This document shows positions 38,261-45,933 of a stretch of DNA of 64,000 nt, piece by piece. Source of the stretch: Holosporaceae bacterium 'Namur' (GTDB lineage: Bacteria; Pseudomonadota; Alphaproteobacteria; Rickettsiales; Midichloriaceae); the NCBI GenBank assembly GCA_014116815.1, contig JACGYV010000003.1, forward strand, positions 1 through 64,000, read 5' to 3'. The notes beneath the pieces were generated by a model, which worked only from the letters and a program-made list of their open reading frames with translations, did no database searches and was not told the origin of the DNA. A program made the translations under genes and the position numbers. Within the stretch, counting starts at the first letter, position 1, and the number at the start of each line of letters is the position of its first letter.

Positions 38261-39031
38261 TTACTTTTCAATTACTTTGCATATTACTATAGAAATTTCG
38301 TAAAGCAAAAGTAGCGGTATTGCAAGTAAAACTTGGCTGATTACATCAGGAGGAGTTAGAATTGCCGCAACTACAAATATAACAACTACGGCATATTTTC
38401 TCTTAACCGCAAGCCAGCTACCTTTCAAAACTTTAGCTTTTGCCAGAAGTAAGGCTATTATCGGCAACTGAAACGCTATACCGAACCCGATAATCATCTC
38501 TAATGTCAAATCAAGATAATCACTAATCTTCGCTTCTAACATAACGGGCAAATATTCCGTAGAATTAACATTTTCAAAACTTAGGAAAAACTTCCAAGCC
38601 ATAGGTATTACAAAATAATATACCGTCGCTGCGCCTAAAAAAAACAGTATGGGGATAAAAAAAAATATAGGAATTAATGTCCGTTTTTCTTTCCTATAAA
38701 GCCCGGGCGCAACAAAAAAATAAAGCTGAAAGGCAATGAATGGAAAGGAAAATATAAACCCGCAGTAGCATGCAACTTTAAAATAAGTAAAAAATGCTTC
38801 GGTTAAATTAGTAAAAATCAGGCGCCTACCTGCTTTAGGTGAATATATTTCAAGTAACGGCTTAGTTAAAAAACCATAAATTTGTTCCGAGAAATAATAA
38901 CTGATAAGAGTAAAAAATACAAAAGTAATTACACAAAGAAAGAGTCTGGTCTTAAGCTCAACAAAATGGTAGCTGAAATTATTTTTTTCAAACTCTCTTT
39001 CCGGCTGCTCAGAACTTTTAATCATCGGCAT
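38261..39031 (-). CDS. tatC: Sec-independent protein translocase TatC
   Basis: Receptor for twin-arginine signal peptides, six membrane helices in 256 residues. HFVELKTRLFLCVITFVFF carries the family Glu at the start of helix 1, RRLIFTNLTEAFFTYFKVACYCG forms the first loop and helix 2, FYRKEKRTLIPIFFF and YAVVVIFVVAAILTPPDVISQ follow. The start overlaps the tatB stop by 14 bases. No tatA gene is in the window. Confidence 0.95.
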   Translation of the reverse strand: MPMIKSSEQPEREFEKNNFSYHFVELKTRLFLCVITFVFFTLISYYFSEQIYGFLTKPLLEIYSPKAGRRLIFTNLTEAFFTYFKVACYCGFIFSFPFIAFQLYFFVAPGLYRKEKRTLIPIFFFIPILFFLGAATVYYFVIPMAWKFFLSFENVNSTEYLPVMLEAKISDYLDLTLEMIIGFGIAFQLPIIALLLAKAKVLKGSWLAVKRKYAVVVIFVVAAILTPPDVISQVLLAIPLLLLYEISIVICKVIEK

Positions 39032-39314
39032 TGCGCTTTAAATCCGGCATAATCTTAGAGAGGTCATAAGTTTTCTGAATGTTTCCGTCTAAGTCTAAAA
39101 TATAATTTACAATATCGCTTTCATCTTCAGTTTCCGACTCGCCTTCTTCCTTAAAAGCTTCGTTAAAATAGCTTAGGTAATTTTGATAACATTGTTGAAT
39201 TTGAGAAGATAGTTTTCTCCATGATTTTACAAGCGTTTTAAGTTCTTTCGGCTTTAATGCCAACAAAGCAACTACTGAAACAACAACCAATTCTCCGAAA
39301 GAAAAGCCGAGCAT
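39018..39314 (-). CDS. tatB: Sec-independent protein translocase TatB-like subunit
   Basis: I start at ATG 39314 (98 residues); the 12 extra residues from 39350 are Asn/Lys-rich and out of pattern. The N-terminus MLGFSFGELVVVSVVALLALKPKEL is TatB-like: short helix with Glu at position 8, a hinge with Pro and a following amphipathic helix. The tail is acidic. Directly upstream of tatC, as usual for tatB. Confidence 0.85.
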   Translation of the reverse strand: MLGFSFGELVVVSVVALLALKPKELKTLVKSWRKLSSQIQQCYQNYLSYFNEAFKEEGESETEDESDIVNYILDLDGNIQKTYDLSKIMPDLKRNADD

Positions 39315-39417
39315 AAATTTTTTTTTATTACTTAAATTAAAGTTTAGCATAATATAGACTTGAATTAAAGCGCTTCCTACAATATTTTTATATTAATAAT
39401 ACAAAAAATTTATAAGT

Positions 39418-39792
39418 ATGTCCAATTTAGAGCAAGTAAAAGAAAGACTGAAAAGCGCATTGAATAAAGTCAATAATAAGATTATTGATGCACAAAAAGC
39501 AATTCAAAGTCAACATCAATTAGAAACTGAAAATAATGAATTAAAAGCAGCCATGGCTCTTTTGCAAAAAGAAATTTCGGAACTTAAACATAAAATAAGG
39601 AGCATAGGAATAGAGCAGGAGCAAAAATCTTTGAGCAAACAAGCTGAAATATCTCCTCCGGAAATTAGGGCTCCCGGTTCCAGATTAAGAAAATCTATTG
39701 ACGGAAATAAGGTAGATGAGAGCGAAGAGATTAACTCCAAGGTTTCGCTTAATGAATTGAAAGGTTTAGTGGGGAATAAGAAATGGGAATAG
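39418..39792 (+). CDS. coiled-coil protein upstream of zapA (DUF4164-like)
   Basis: 124 residues, coiled coil from about residue 5 to 70 (EQVKERLKSALNKVNNKI, then ELKAAMALLQKEISELKHK), and a charged C-terminal part. Similar small coiled-coil genes precede zapA in alphaproteobacteria and are annotated DUF4164; the assignment relies on location and coiled-coil character. The stop overlaps the zapA start by 10 bases, so it may work with ZapA at the division site. Confidence 0.7.
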   Translation: MSNLEQVKERLKSALNKVNNKIIDAQKAIQSQHQLETENNELKAAMALLQKEISELKHKIRSIGIEQEQKSLSKQAEISPPEIRAPGSRLRKSIDGNKVDESEEINSKVSLNELKGLVGNKKWE

Positions 39793-40091
39793 TTAATTTA
39801 AAATTTCGTAATCATAACATCCAATTTGAATGTGATAATGAGGAAAGAGTAACAACTTTATCTGAAAGGCTAAAGGAGAAAATTGAAAGTTTTTCAAATA
39901 TTAAAGGAGCAACCGATACAAAGTTGATGTTTTTAGTGGCTTTAATGCTTGAAGATGAAGTTGATAATTTAAGCAAAGAACTGGAACAAACTAAGGTTCG
40001 GCTTGATGAGGAGTCTGAAAGTAATAACGATATTCTTTGCGATACATTAAATTATGTAGCGGAATACTTAGAAAATATTGCAGAGAGATAA
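39783..40091 (+). CDS. zapA: cell division protein ZapA
   Basis: 102 residues. Binds and bundles FtsZ. N-terminal beta sheet with VNLKFRNHNIQFECDNEERVTTLSERLKEKI and a C-terminal dimerisation helix starting at VALMLEDEVDNLSKELEQ match ZapA. Overlaps the coiled-coil gene and precedes the 6S RNA by 23 bases, the classic zapA-ssrS order. Confidence 0.88.
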   Translation: MGIVNLKFRNHNIQFECDNEERVTTLSERLKEKIESFSNIKGATDTKLMFLVALMLEDEVDNLSKELEQTKVRLDEESESNNDILCDTLNYVAEYLENIAER

Positions 40092-40114
40092 TAAAAGTAG
40101 TAGAATATGTTTAA

Positions 40115-40283
40115 GGATAGGCTGAGTGGTTCGTCGATGGGGCTAATTTCCTCCGGGGCCGATAAGTAGCTACATCGGGAGCCGTCCCTGACATTTAACC
40201 CGGCGCGGTGATGTTAAATGGCGCCCACCTTAAGTAAAAGGGCCTGTAGCGGGAAGCTTACCAACGGCCAAGTCAGTTTATCC
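40115..40283 (+). ncRNA. ssrS: 6S RNA
   Basis: A 169-base GC-rich island in an AT-rich background, 23 bases after zapA, exactly where proteobacteria place 6S RNA. Its ends close: GGATAGGCTGA (40115-40125) pairs with TCAGTTTATCC (40273-40283), 11 pairs including two G-U. Further in, GGGGC...GCCG and CCCGGCGCGGTG...GGCGCC allow an extended rod with a central bubble, as in 6S RNA, which binds the housekeeping polymerase as an open-promoter mimic. The 5-FCL gene that often follows it is elsewhere in this genome. Called by position, length and fold, not by database match. Confidence 0.75.
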
Positions 40284-40424
40284 TGTTTTATATGTCTTCA
40301 TTTAATTTATGAGCCAGCCGAAGTTATTATCATTTTTACATAAAAGTCTTGTATTCCGTTAAGGTTGCTATGTTTGTATAATGCCGGTAAAATGGAGCCC
40401 TTAGCTCTTCCAAAGTATAGTGCA

Positions 40425-40645
40425 TTAAGTTGAGTATCCTACATATGCAGAGCATAGTTAAGCTATAAAAAATAAACTAAGTTTGCATATAAATGACTAT
40501 GTCATTTATATGAGCACGCGCCATAAATGGCCGCGAGGCGCGTGCTTCTTACTATTCTTATTATCTGATTTTTTAGTTGTAGGCTATATAGTCATATTAA
40601 ACTTAACTTATTGTATTTGAATAAAGGCGTTAGATATTCAACTTA
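40425..40645 (+). mobile_element. miniature inverted-repeat element, copy B
   Basis: 221 bases, bounded by TTAAGTTGAGTATCCTAC (left) and, reading inward from the right, TAAGTTGAATATCTAAC: imperfect terminal inverted repeats with 14 of 17 matching. Internal hairpins: CATATAAATGAC with GTCATTTATATG, and AGCACGCGCC (40530s) with GGCGCGTGCT. No coding frame. About 85% alike by eye to copy C over most of its length. It lies between 6S RNA and the Nudix gene. Confidence 0.8.
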
Positions 40646-40746
40646 TTTTACTGTAAATAAAAATGTTTAGCCGACCGGAATCAGAAAAAAGTTTAAAATA
40701 GTGTTAGTAAAAAGTTTATTTTTTAATCTCTCTAACTATACAAGCT

Positions 40747-41223
40747 TTACAAAAGATTAGGCCATATGTAATTTACACAAGGCAGCAGCTGCGGGTGCAA
40801 CCTATCGCGAGGCAACCATAATAATTCTTCTTTATTTATAAAGAAACCACCTGCAACTTCTTTATCATTGAATTGCATTTCTTCCCTTAAGGTGATTTGA
40901 TATAAAAATATTCTTCTATAATGTCCGTCATCAAATATGAATTCAGCTATCATTTCCGGCTCGGATTCTAAACCCAATTCTTCCTTCAATTCTCTTTTTG
41001 CTGCATCAAGAGGAGCTTCTCCTGCTTCAACGTGCCCGCCTGCCGAGGTGCAGTAATATCCGGGCAGATATTTAACACAATCCGCTCGCTTTTGAATAAA
41101 AATTTTATCTCCTTCTCTAACTAAGATAAGCACTATTCGATGGGGTAATAACTCTTCATATACTTGTTCACGGGTAGCTCGGTATAAAACTTTACCTAAA
41201 TGGCTAATTACATCTATTTGCAT
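40747..41223 (-). CDS. Nudix hydrolase
   Basis: 158 residues. The Nudix box runs from Gly63 to Leu85 (GHVEAGEAPLDAAKRELKEE), with all catalytic Glu in place. The flanks, VLYRATREQVYEELLPHRIVLILV and IFIQKRADCVKYLPGYY, resemble the YfcD/isopentenyl-diphosphate-isomerase-like branch that acts on small pyrophosphates. The substrate cannot be told. Monocistronic, after element copy B on the opposite strand. Confidence 0.9.
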   Translation of the reverse strand: MQIDVISHLGKVLYRATREQVYEELLPHRIVLILVREGDKIFIQKRADCVKYLPGYYCTSAGGHVEAGEAPLDAAKRELKEELGLESEPEMIAEFIFDDGHYRRIFLYQITLREEMQFNDKEVAGGFFINKEELLWLPRDRLHPQLLPCVNYIWPNLL

Positions 41224-41292
41224 AACTCAGTATTTTGGTTTTAAATAACAGGTGTTAAGCTTTTACGGTTAACACCTAATATATTACTAAAT

Positions 41293-42993
41293 TTATATAA
41301 TTAATTCTTCATAGCTGCTAGGTGTAGTAAATGTATTATTGCTAAAGTTTTCACAGTAAAGATGATACTCGGATAACTCTGCTTCTGCTTTAGGGGTAGC
41401 ATATTTATTATGAAATTCCACTAATCCGCTAAATGAGTCAATTAAATCTTGTTCAATCCCGGCAGCTTTTAATTCACTATATCTAACAATAAGCTCTACA
41501 TACTTTTCAAAATCGTTATCTTGACTATATTCAGAATATTGGAAAGGCTTCCGATTAATATAATCAGCAATCCTCTCTAGAAAATGTATTTGCGTTGAAC
41601 TTAAACCTAACTCATTAACCATATGAGGTAAAAAATTTTCCATTGCCCATTTTTCCATTTCCTTTATATTCAATTCTTCCGCAAAAAAATTATTGCTATA
41701 AATACATTGGTCTTTTGGAGCAGAATATTCAAAATAAATATCTAATAAACTCTTTACTAAACTATCAGGCAAGACTTCATCTAAAGGAGCATTGTGTTCG
41801 AACTTATAATTAAATAAGGAATTAATTAAGAACAAATCAATTATAGAATTTTGTTTAAAATATTCTAAATAATCTTCAGATAGTACATATTTTTCCATAA
41901 ATCGGGCATCAACTTTTAGAATTTCAGCTGCTTTATATATGGGTTTTTTCGCTTTATTTTCATAATCTTTTATACGTTGGTAGAATTCAAACAAAGGGGT
42001 ATATTCAATGATATTGTCTAATATATAAAATATATCATTACTTTTTTCTTTAAAAATTTTTTCTTTATATTGATAAATATTCTCTAATTGAGCACGATCA
42101 AAAGGTAGCGCCTCATTTTTAAATAAATGATCATAATAATAATGCCCTATTTCATGTATGATTACAGAATCAATAGTAAATATAGGATTATTTAAAAACT
42201 TTGTATCAATCTTGATAATATTTTGAGCTAAAGAATAAAAAGGAATTGCTCCGTTTTCAAAAATAATTTTAATTGAATCTCCCTTAGCAATTTGCATGGC
42301 TAAATATGATAGCATTTCTTTTGATATCGGATCTAACTCAAATAAATTATTATAAATTTCTTTAAGTTTGACTTGCGGAATTTCTTCACTATATGTTCTT
42401 GATAAAATGAGCTCAATCAGATCAGCACAATATTCATTGCCTGATAATTTCAATAACGGCACTTTATCATCAAAATGATAATGAGCAAAATCTAAAGTTT
42501 CATAACCTTTAAAATTTGAAGGATCTATCTCTCTAAGTTTACAAATCTCTTCAAATTCTTTTTTATTAGCTACATAGGAAAGTATTTGCAAATCCTGTAT
42601 GTTTAAAGTCGGCTTAGCTTTAATAAGTAGTTTCAGTATTTCAGATTTATCTTGTTTAATTTTCTCATAACTAAATTTAAAAGACTCCTCATGTTCTATA
42701 CTGAAGCTAAGCACCTTTTCTAAATGCCAATCATGAATATCTTTTTTAGCAGCATCAAAATTGCAAATCATCTCTACAGCCTTTACATCTAATGCCGCTA
42801 TTGCACTATATATAAATAAATTAAAATCATCACTATTCTTAAGAATATATTCGAGCCCTTGATAATCTTTCTGTTTAATAGCTTCTGTCGCTAATTCATT
42901 TTTTACGTTTTCTGAAAAATTTTTAAAAATTGGCTCAGGATATTGAGTAAGATATTTTAAATTACTTATAGGTTTTACATTTACAGATAGCAT
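41293..42993 (-). CDS. HEIGH-motif putative zinc metalloprotease with helical-repeat N-terminus
   Basis: 566 residues. The middle holds DSVIIHEIGHYYYDHLF: HExxH at 280-284 in a helix after a hydrophobic strand, as in zinc metallopeptidases, with His289 and Glu330 (in DNIIEYTPLFEF) as candidate third ligands. The first 200 residues look like degenerate ankyrin-like helix pairs (DYQGLEYILKNSDDFNLFIYSAIAALDVKAVEMIC). No signal peptide or membrane segment. I know of no family with this make-up. A role as a secreted host-directed protease is inference only. Monocistronic. Confidence 0.6.
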   Translation of the reverse strand: MLSVNVKPISNLKYLTQYPEPIFKNFSENVKNELATEAIKQKDYQGLEYILKNSDDFNLFIYSAIAALDVKAVEMICNFDAAKKDIHDWHLEKVLSFSIEHEESFKFSYEKIKQDKSEILKLLIKAKPTLNIQDLQILSYVANKKEFEEICKLREIDPSNFKGYETLDFAHYHFDDKVPLLKLSGNEYCADLIELILSRTYSEEIPQVKLKEIYNNLFELDPISKEMLSYLAMQIAKGDSIKIIFENGAIPFYSLAQNIIKIDTKFLNNPIFTIDSVIIHEIGHYYYDHLFKNEALPFDRAQLENIYQYKEKIFKEKSNDIFYILDNIIEYTPLFEFYQRIKDYENKAKKPIYKAAEILKVDARFMEKYVLSEDYLEYFKQNSIIDLFLINSLFNYKFEHNAPLDEVLPDSLVKSLLDIYFEYSAPKDQCIYSNNFFAEELNIKEMEKWAMENFLPHMVNELGLSSTQIHFLERIADYINRKPFQYSEYSQDNDFEKYVELIVRYSELKAAGIEQDLIDSFSGLVEFHNKYATPKAEAELSEYHLYCENFSNNTFTTPSSYEELII

Positions 42994-43107
42994 AGCATCT
43001 ACTCTTATTTAAAATATTAACAATATATTATTTTAAACTAATATATCAATAATTTTTATATTAAATAAATAAAAATTACTTAATAATAGGTTGGTTTATG
43101 TATTTAA

Positions 43108-43407
43108 CTATCTTTTACCCATAACGTTCGGCACTTTTTGTCCGCCGCCCATCGGGGTTACGGGCGGGGTAAGTTGGTTGAATAATTGATTAGGCGTAAT
43201 GCCTTGCACAAACCCTTGCATAGCAGAACATGCCTTATAAATTAATAAACCAAAGAAAGGTGAAATCTGGTTTGCTTTTTGCCATAAATCATCTTCAAAT
43301 TTAAAAAGCCCAAATTCAGTATTATTACTTGCACCCGTACTTCCGCCAGTTCCCATTCCTCTTAAGGTGTTTGCAGTAAAATTCTGCATTGCAACATCAT
43401 CTGACAT
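43108..43407 (-). CDS. small hypothetical protein
   Basis: 99 residues. Gly/Thr/Asn-rich N-terminal segment, a central amphipathic part FKFEDDLWQKANQISPFFGLLIYK with one Cys, and a Pro/Gly-rich tail PPVTPMGGGQKVPNVMGKR. No family recognised. Complete ATG-started frame, divergent from uvrC with about 90 bases between the starts. Confidence 0.5.
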   Translation of the reverse strand: MSDDVAMQNFTANTLRGMGTGGSTGASNNTEFGLFKFEDDLWQKANQISPFFGLLIYKACSAMQGFVQGITPNQLFNQLTPPVTPMGGGQKVPNVMGKR

Positions 43408-43496
43408 TAGAAAAAACCTAAATTAACTTTGCTATTCATACTTTAATTATATATTTATTGTACTACATTATATATGTAACTACAATCTGATCAGCC

Positions 43497-45335
43497 ATGT
43501 TCATCGAGCAATCAATAAAAAAAGGTATCGGTATAGTCTCGGAAGCTGCAAGAGCTATGCCTGCGGCACCTGGTATATATAAGATGATTAATATTGAGAG
43601 TGAGATTGTATATGTCGGTAAAGCCAAAAATTTACCCAAGCGGGTTATATCTTATACTAAAGTTGAAAACTTGCCAACCCGCCTTAAACGTATGATTGCC
43701 TCACTAAGCAGAATTGAATATTTAACCACTAATACCGAAGCTGAAGCATTACTTTTAGAAGCGAATCTTATAAAATCATTAAAACCGAAATTTAATATTG
43801 CTTTAAAAGATGATAAATCTTTCCCCTACATAGTTATAGAAGATAAACATGAATATCCCAGAATTGCTAAATTCCGAGGGACAAAGAAAGAAAATTATAC
43901 TTATTTCGGCCCTTTCGCGCAAGCGAGGTATGTAAACGAAACTATAGTAGAACTGCAAAAACTGTTCGGCATCAGACCATGCAGTGATAGTTACTTCGCC
44001 TCCCGTAAAAGGCCTTGCCTGCAATATCAGATAAAGCGCTGTACCGCCCCTTGTACTAATAAGATATCCAAAGAAAATTATCAAAAGATCGTTAAACAAA
44101 CAAAGGATTTTTTATCCGGTAAAAACTCTGAAATTCAAACTAAGCTGATCAGCGAAATGGAAAGCGCCAGCGAAAAGCTTGATTATGAGAAGGCAGCAGA
44201 GCTAAGAGATAGAATAAGGCTGTTAAGCCACACCCAAGCTAAAAATAAATTTAAAACAGACAGCATTTCGGAAGCGGATTTAATTGCACTTTATAGAGAC
44301 GATACCGGATGTGCGGTTCAAGTTATGTTTATCAGGAACGGAACTAATTACGGCGATAAAGTATACTTTCCCATTCATACGGAAGAATTGAGCGACGGGG
44401 AAGTCATTGAACTTTTTATAGGTCAGATATACCAAAGGACTCCTCCTGCAAAGAATATTTTAACCACTACCGAGCTTCCCTCAAGGGAGGTGCTTGAGCA
44501 GGCTCTAAACAAACTATGGGATATAAAAATAATTATAGCTAAAAAAGAAGCGCATAAACACTTAATGGAGATTGCATCGCTTAATGCCAAAGAGGCATTG
44601 AGCAGAGTTAATAAACAAAAAGCAAAACAATTATCTACGCTTGAAAATGTGGCTAAGTTATTTGAGTTACCGAAAACACCTAGACGCATTGAAGTTTATG
44701 ATAATAGCCATATTCAAGGAACTAATGCCATCGGTTGCATGATTGTTGCAGGCACTGAAGGATTTATGAAAAATCAATATAGAAGATTCTTGATTAAAAG
44801 TCTAAACGGAATAGGTGAAGGTGATGATTACCAGATGATGAGGGAAGTTTTAGAGCGTAGATTTAAAAGACTTATGCCTGATAATTATCCTGACTTAATA
44901 CTAATCGACGGAGGCAAAGGCCATTTGAGCGTTGCAAAAGAGATATTTGAAAAATTTAATATAGATGACATAAAATTAGTTTGCATTTCAAAAGGAGCTG
45001 ATCGAAATGCAGGTAGAGAGTTTTTCCATACCCTCGATAAAAAACCTTTTCAGTTGGATAGGAACGACCCTACCCTACATTACTTACAACTGATAAGAGA
45101 TGAAGTGCACCGCTTTGCAATTGAATCACATCGTAAGCGCAGAATTAAAGGCACGACTAAGTCTGGAATCGATGAAATCCCACAGATCGGCGCAAAGCGC
45201 AAAAAATTGTTATTAAGTCACTTCGGTTCATTAGAAAGGTTGAAGGAAGCAAATTTTGAAGATATTACCAGAATAGGCGGGATAAGCAAAAAGATTGCAA
45301 AGATAATTTACAACTATTTACACAACGAGCAATAG
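43497..45335 (+). CDS. uvrC: excinuclease ABC subunit C
   Basis: Makes both incisions in nucleotide excision repair. 612 residues in the usual order: GIY-YIG domain near 27-105 (PGIYKMINIESEIVYVGKAKNL), UVR domain near 215-250 (SEKLDYEKAAELRDRIRLL), RNase H-like domain with VYDNSHIQGTNAIGCMIV and LIDGGKGHLSVA, and two helix-hairpin-helix motifs at the end (IPQIGAKRKKLLL and ITRIGGISKKIA). Complete. Followed by pgsA after 44 bases. Confidence 0.97.
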   Translation: MFIEQSIKKGIGIVSEAARAMPAAPGIYKMINIESEIVYVGKAKNLPKRVISYTKVENLPTRLKRMIASLSRIEYLTTNTEAEALLLEANLIKSLKPKFNIALKDDKSFPYIVIEDKHEYPRIAKFRGTKKENYTYFGPFAQARYVNETIVELQKLFGIRPCSDSYFASRKRPCLQYQIKRCTAPCTNKISKENYQKIVKQTKDFLSGKNSEIQTKLISEMESASEKLDYEKAAELRDRIRLLSHTQAKNKFKTDSISEADLIALYRDDTGCAVQVMFIRNGTNYGDKVYFPIHTEELSDGEVIELFIGQIYQRTPPAKNILTTTELPSREVLEQALNKLWDIKIIIAKKEAHKHLMEIASLNAKEALSRVNKQKAKQLSTLENVAKLFELPKTPRRIEVYDNSHIQGTNAIGCMIVAGTEGFMKNQYRRFLIKSLNGIGEGDDYQMMREVLERRFKRLMPDNYPDLILIDGGKGHLSVAKEIFEKFNIDDIKLVCISKGADRNAGREFFHTLDKKPFQLDRNDPTLHYLQLIRDEVHRFAIESHRKRRIKGTTKSGIDEIPQIGAKRKKLLLSHFGSLERLKEANFEDITRIGGISKKIAKIIYNYLHNEQ

Positions 45336-45379
45336 TTAGTAAACTAGCCTCATAATTAACCAGTACCCTGCTAGGTTTT

Positions 45380-45919
45380 ATGTTAAAAGAACTACCTAAC
45401 TTTCTGACCGTTCTGAGAATTCTATTGATTCCCGTGTTAGTATTATCTTTTTATTTGGAAGGCAAGCTTTCTCATTATATAGCAGCTTCTATTTTTATAT
45501 TTGCAAGTATTACTGATTTCTTTGACGGTTACTTAGCCAGAGTGTTAAAAGCTCAATCTAATTTCGGAAAAATGCTCGACCCTATAGCCGATAAGTTATT
45601 AGTTGCCTCAACTCTTATGATGCTGGTTCACTTCGGCCATGCACCCGTGATCCCTACAATTGCTATTTTATGTAGAGAAATATTGGTTTCCGGATTAAGG
45701 GAATATCTTGCCGAATTTAAAGTCAGTATTCCCGTTTCGAAATTAGGTAAAGTTAAAACCGCAGTTCAGATGGCTGCAATCATAATATTGCTGTTAGGTA
45801 ATAAAGTCTTACCAATACCTTATTTAGACCGTATCGGTGAAATAGCACTATGGGTGGCAGCAGTTTTAACCCTAATTACCGGGTATGCATATTGGAAGGA
45901 GAGATTTAAATATATTTAA
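45380..45919 (+). CDS. pgsA: CDP-diacylglycerol--glycerol-3-phosphate 3-phosphatidyltransferase
   Basis: Commits CDP-diacylglycerol to phosphatidylglycerol synthesis. 179 residues, four to five membrane helices, with the CDP-alcohol transferase motif TDFFDGYLARVLKAQSNFGKMLDPIADK near 50-78: Asp, Asp-Gly, Ala-Arg, Gly, and Asp-Asp positions all present. It supplies the phosphatidylglycerol donor used by Lgt. Convergent with the pentapeptide-repeat gene. Confidence 0.94.
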   Translation: MLKELPNFLTVLRILLIPVLVLSFYLEGKLSHYIAASIFIFASITDFFDGYLARVLKAQSNFGKMLDPIADKLLVASTLMMLVHFGHAPVIPTIAILCREILVSGLREYLAEFKVSIPVSKLGKVKTAVQMAAIIILLLGNKVLPIPYLDRIGEIALWVAAVLTLITGYAYWKERFKYI

Positions 45920-45933
45920 ACCGTTTCCTATTA

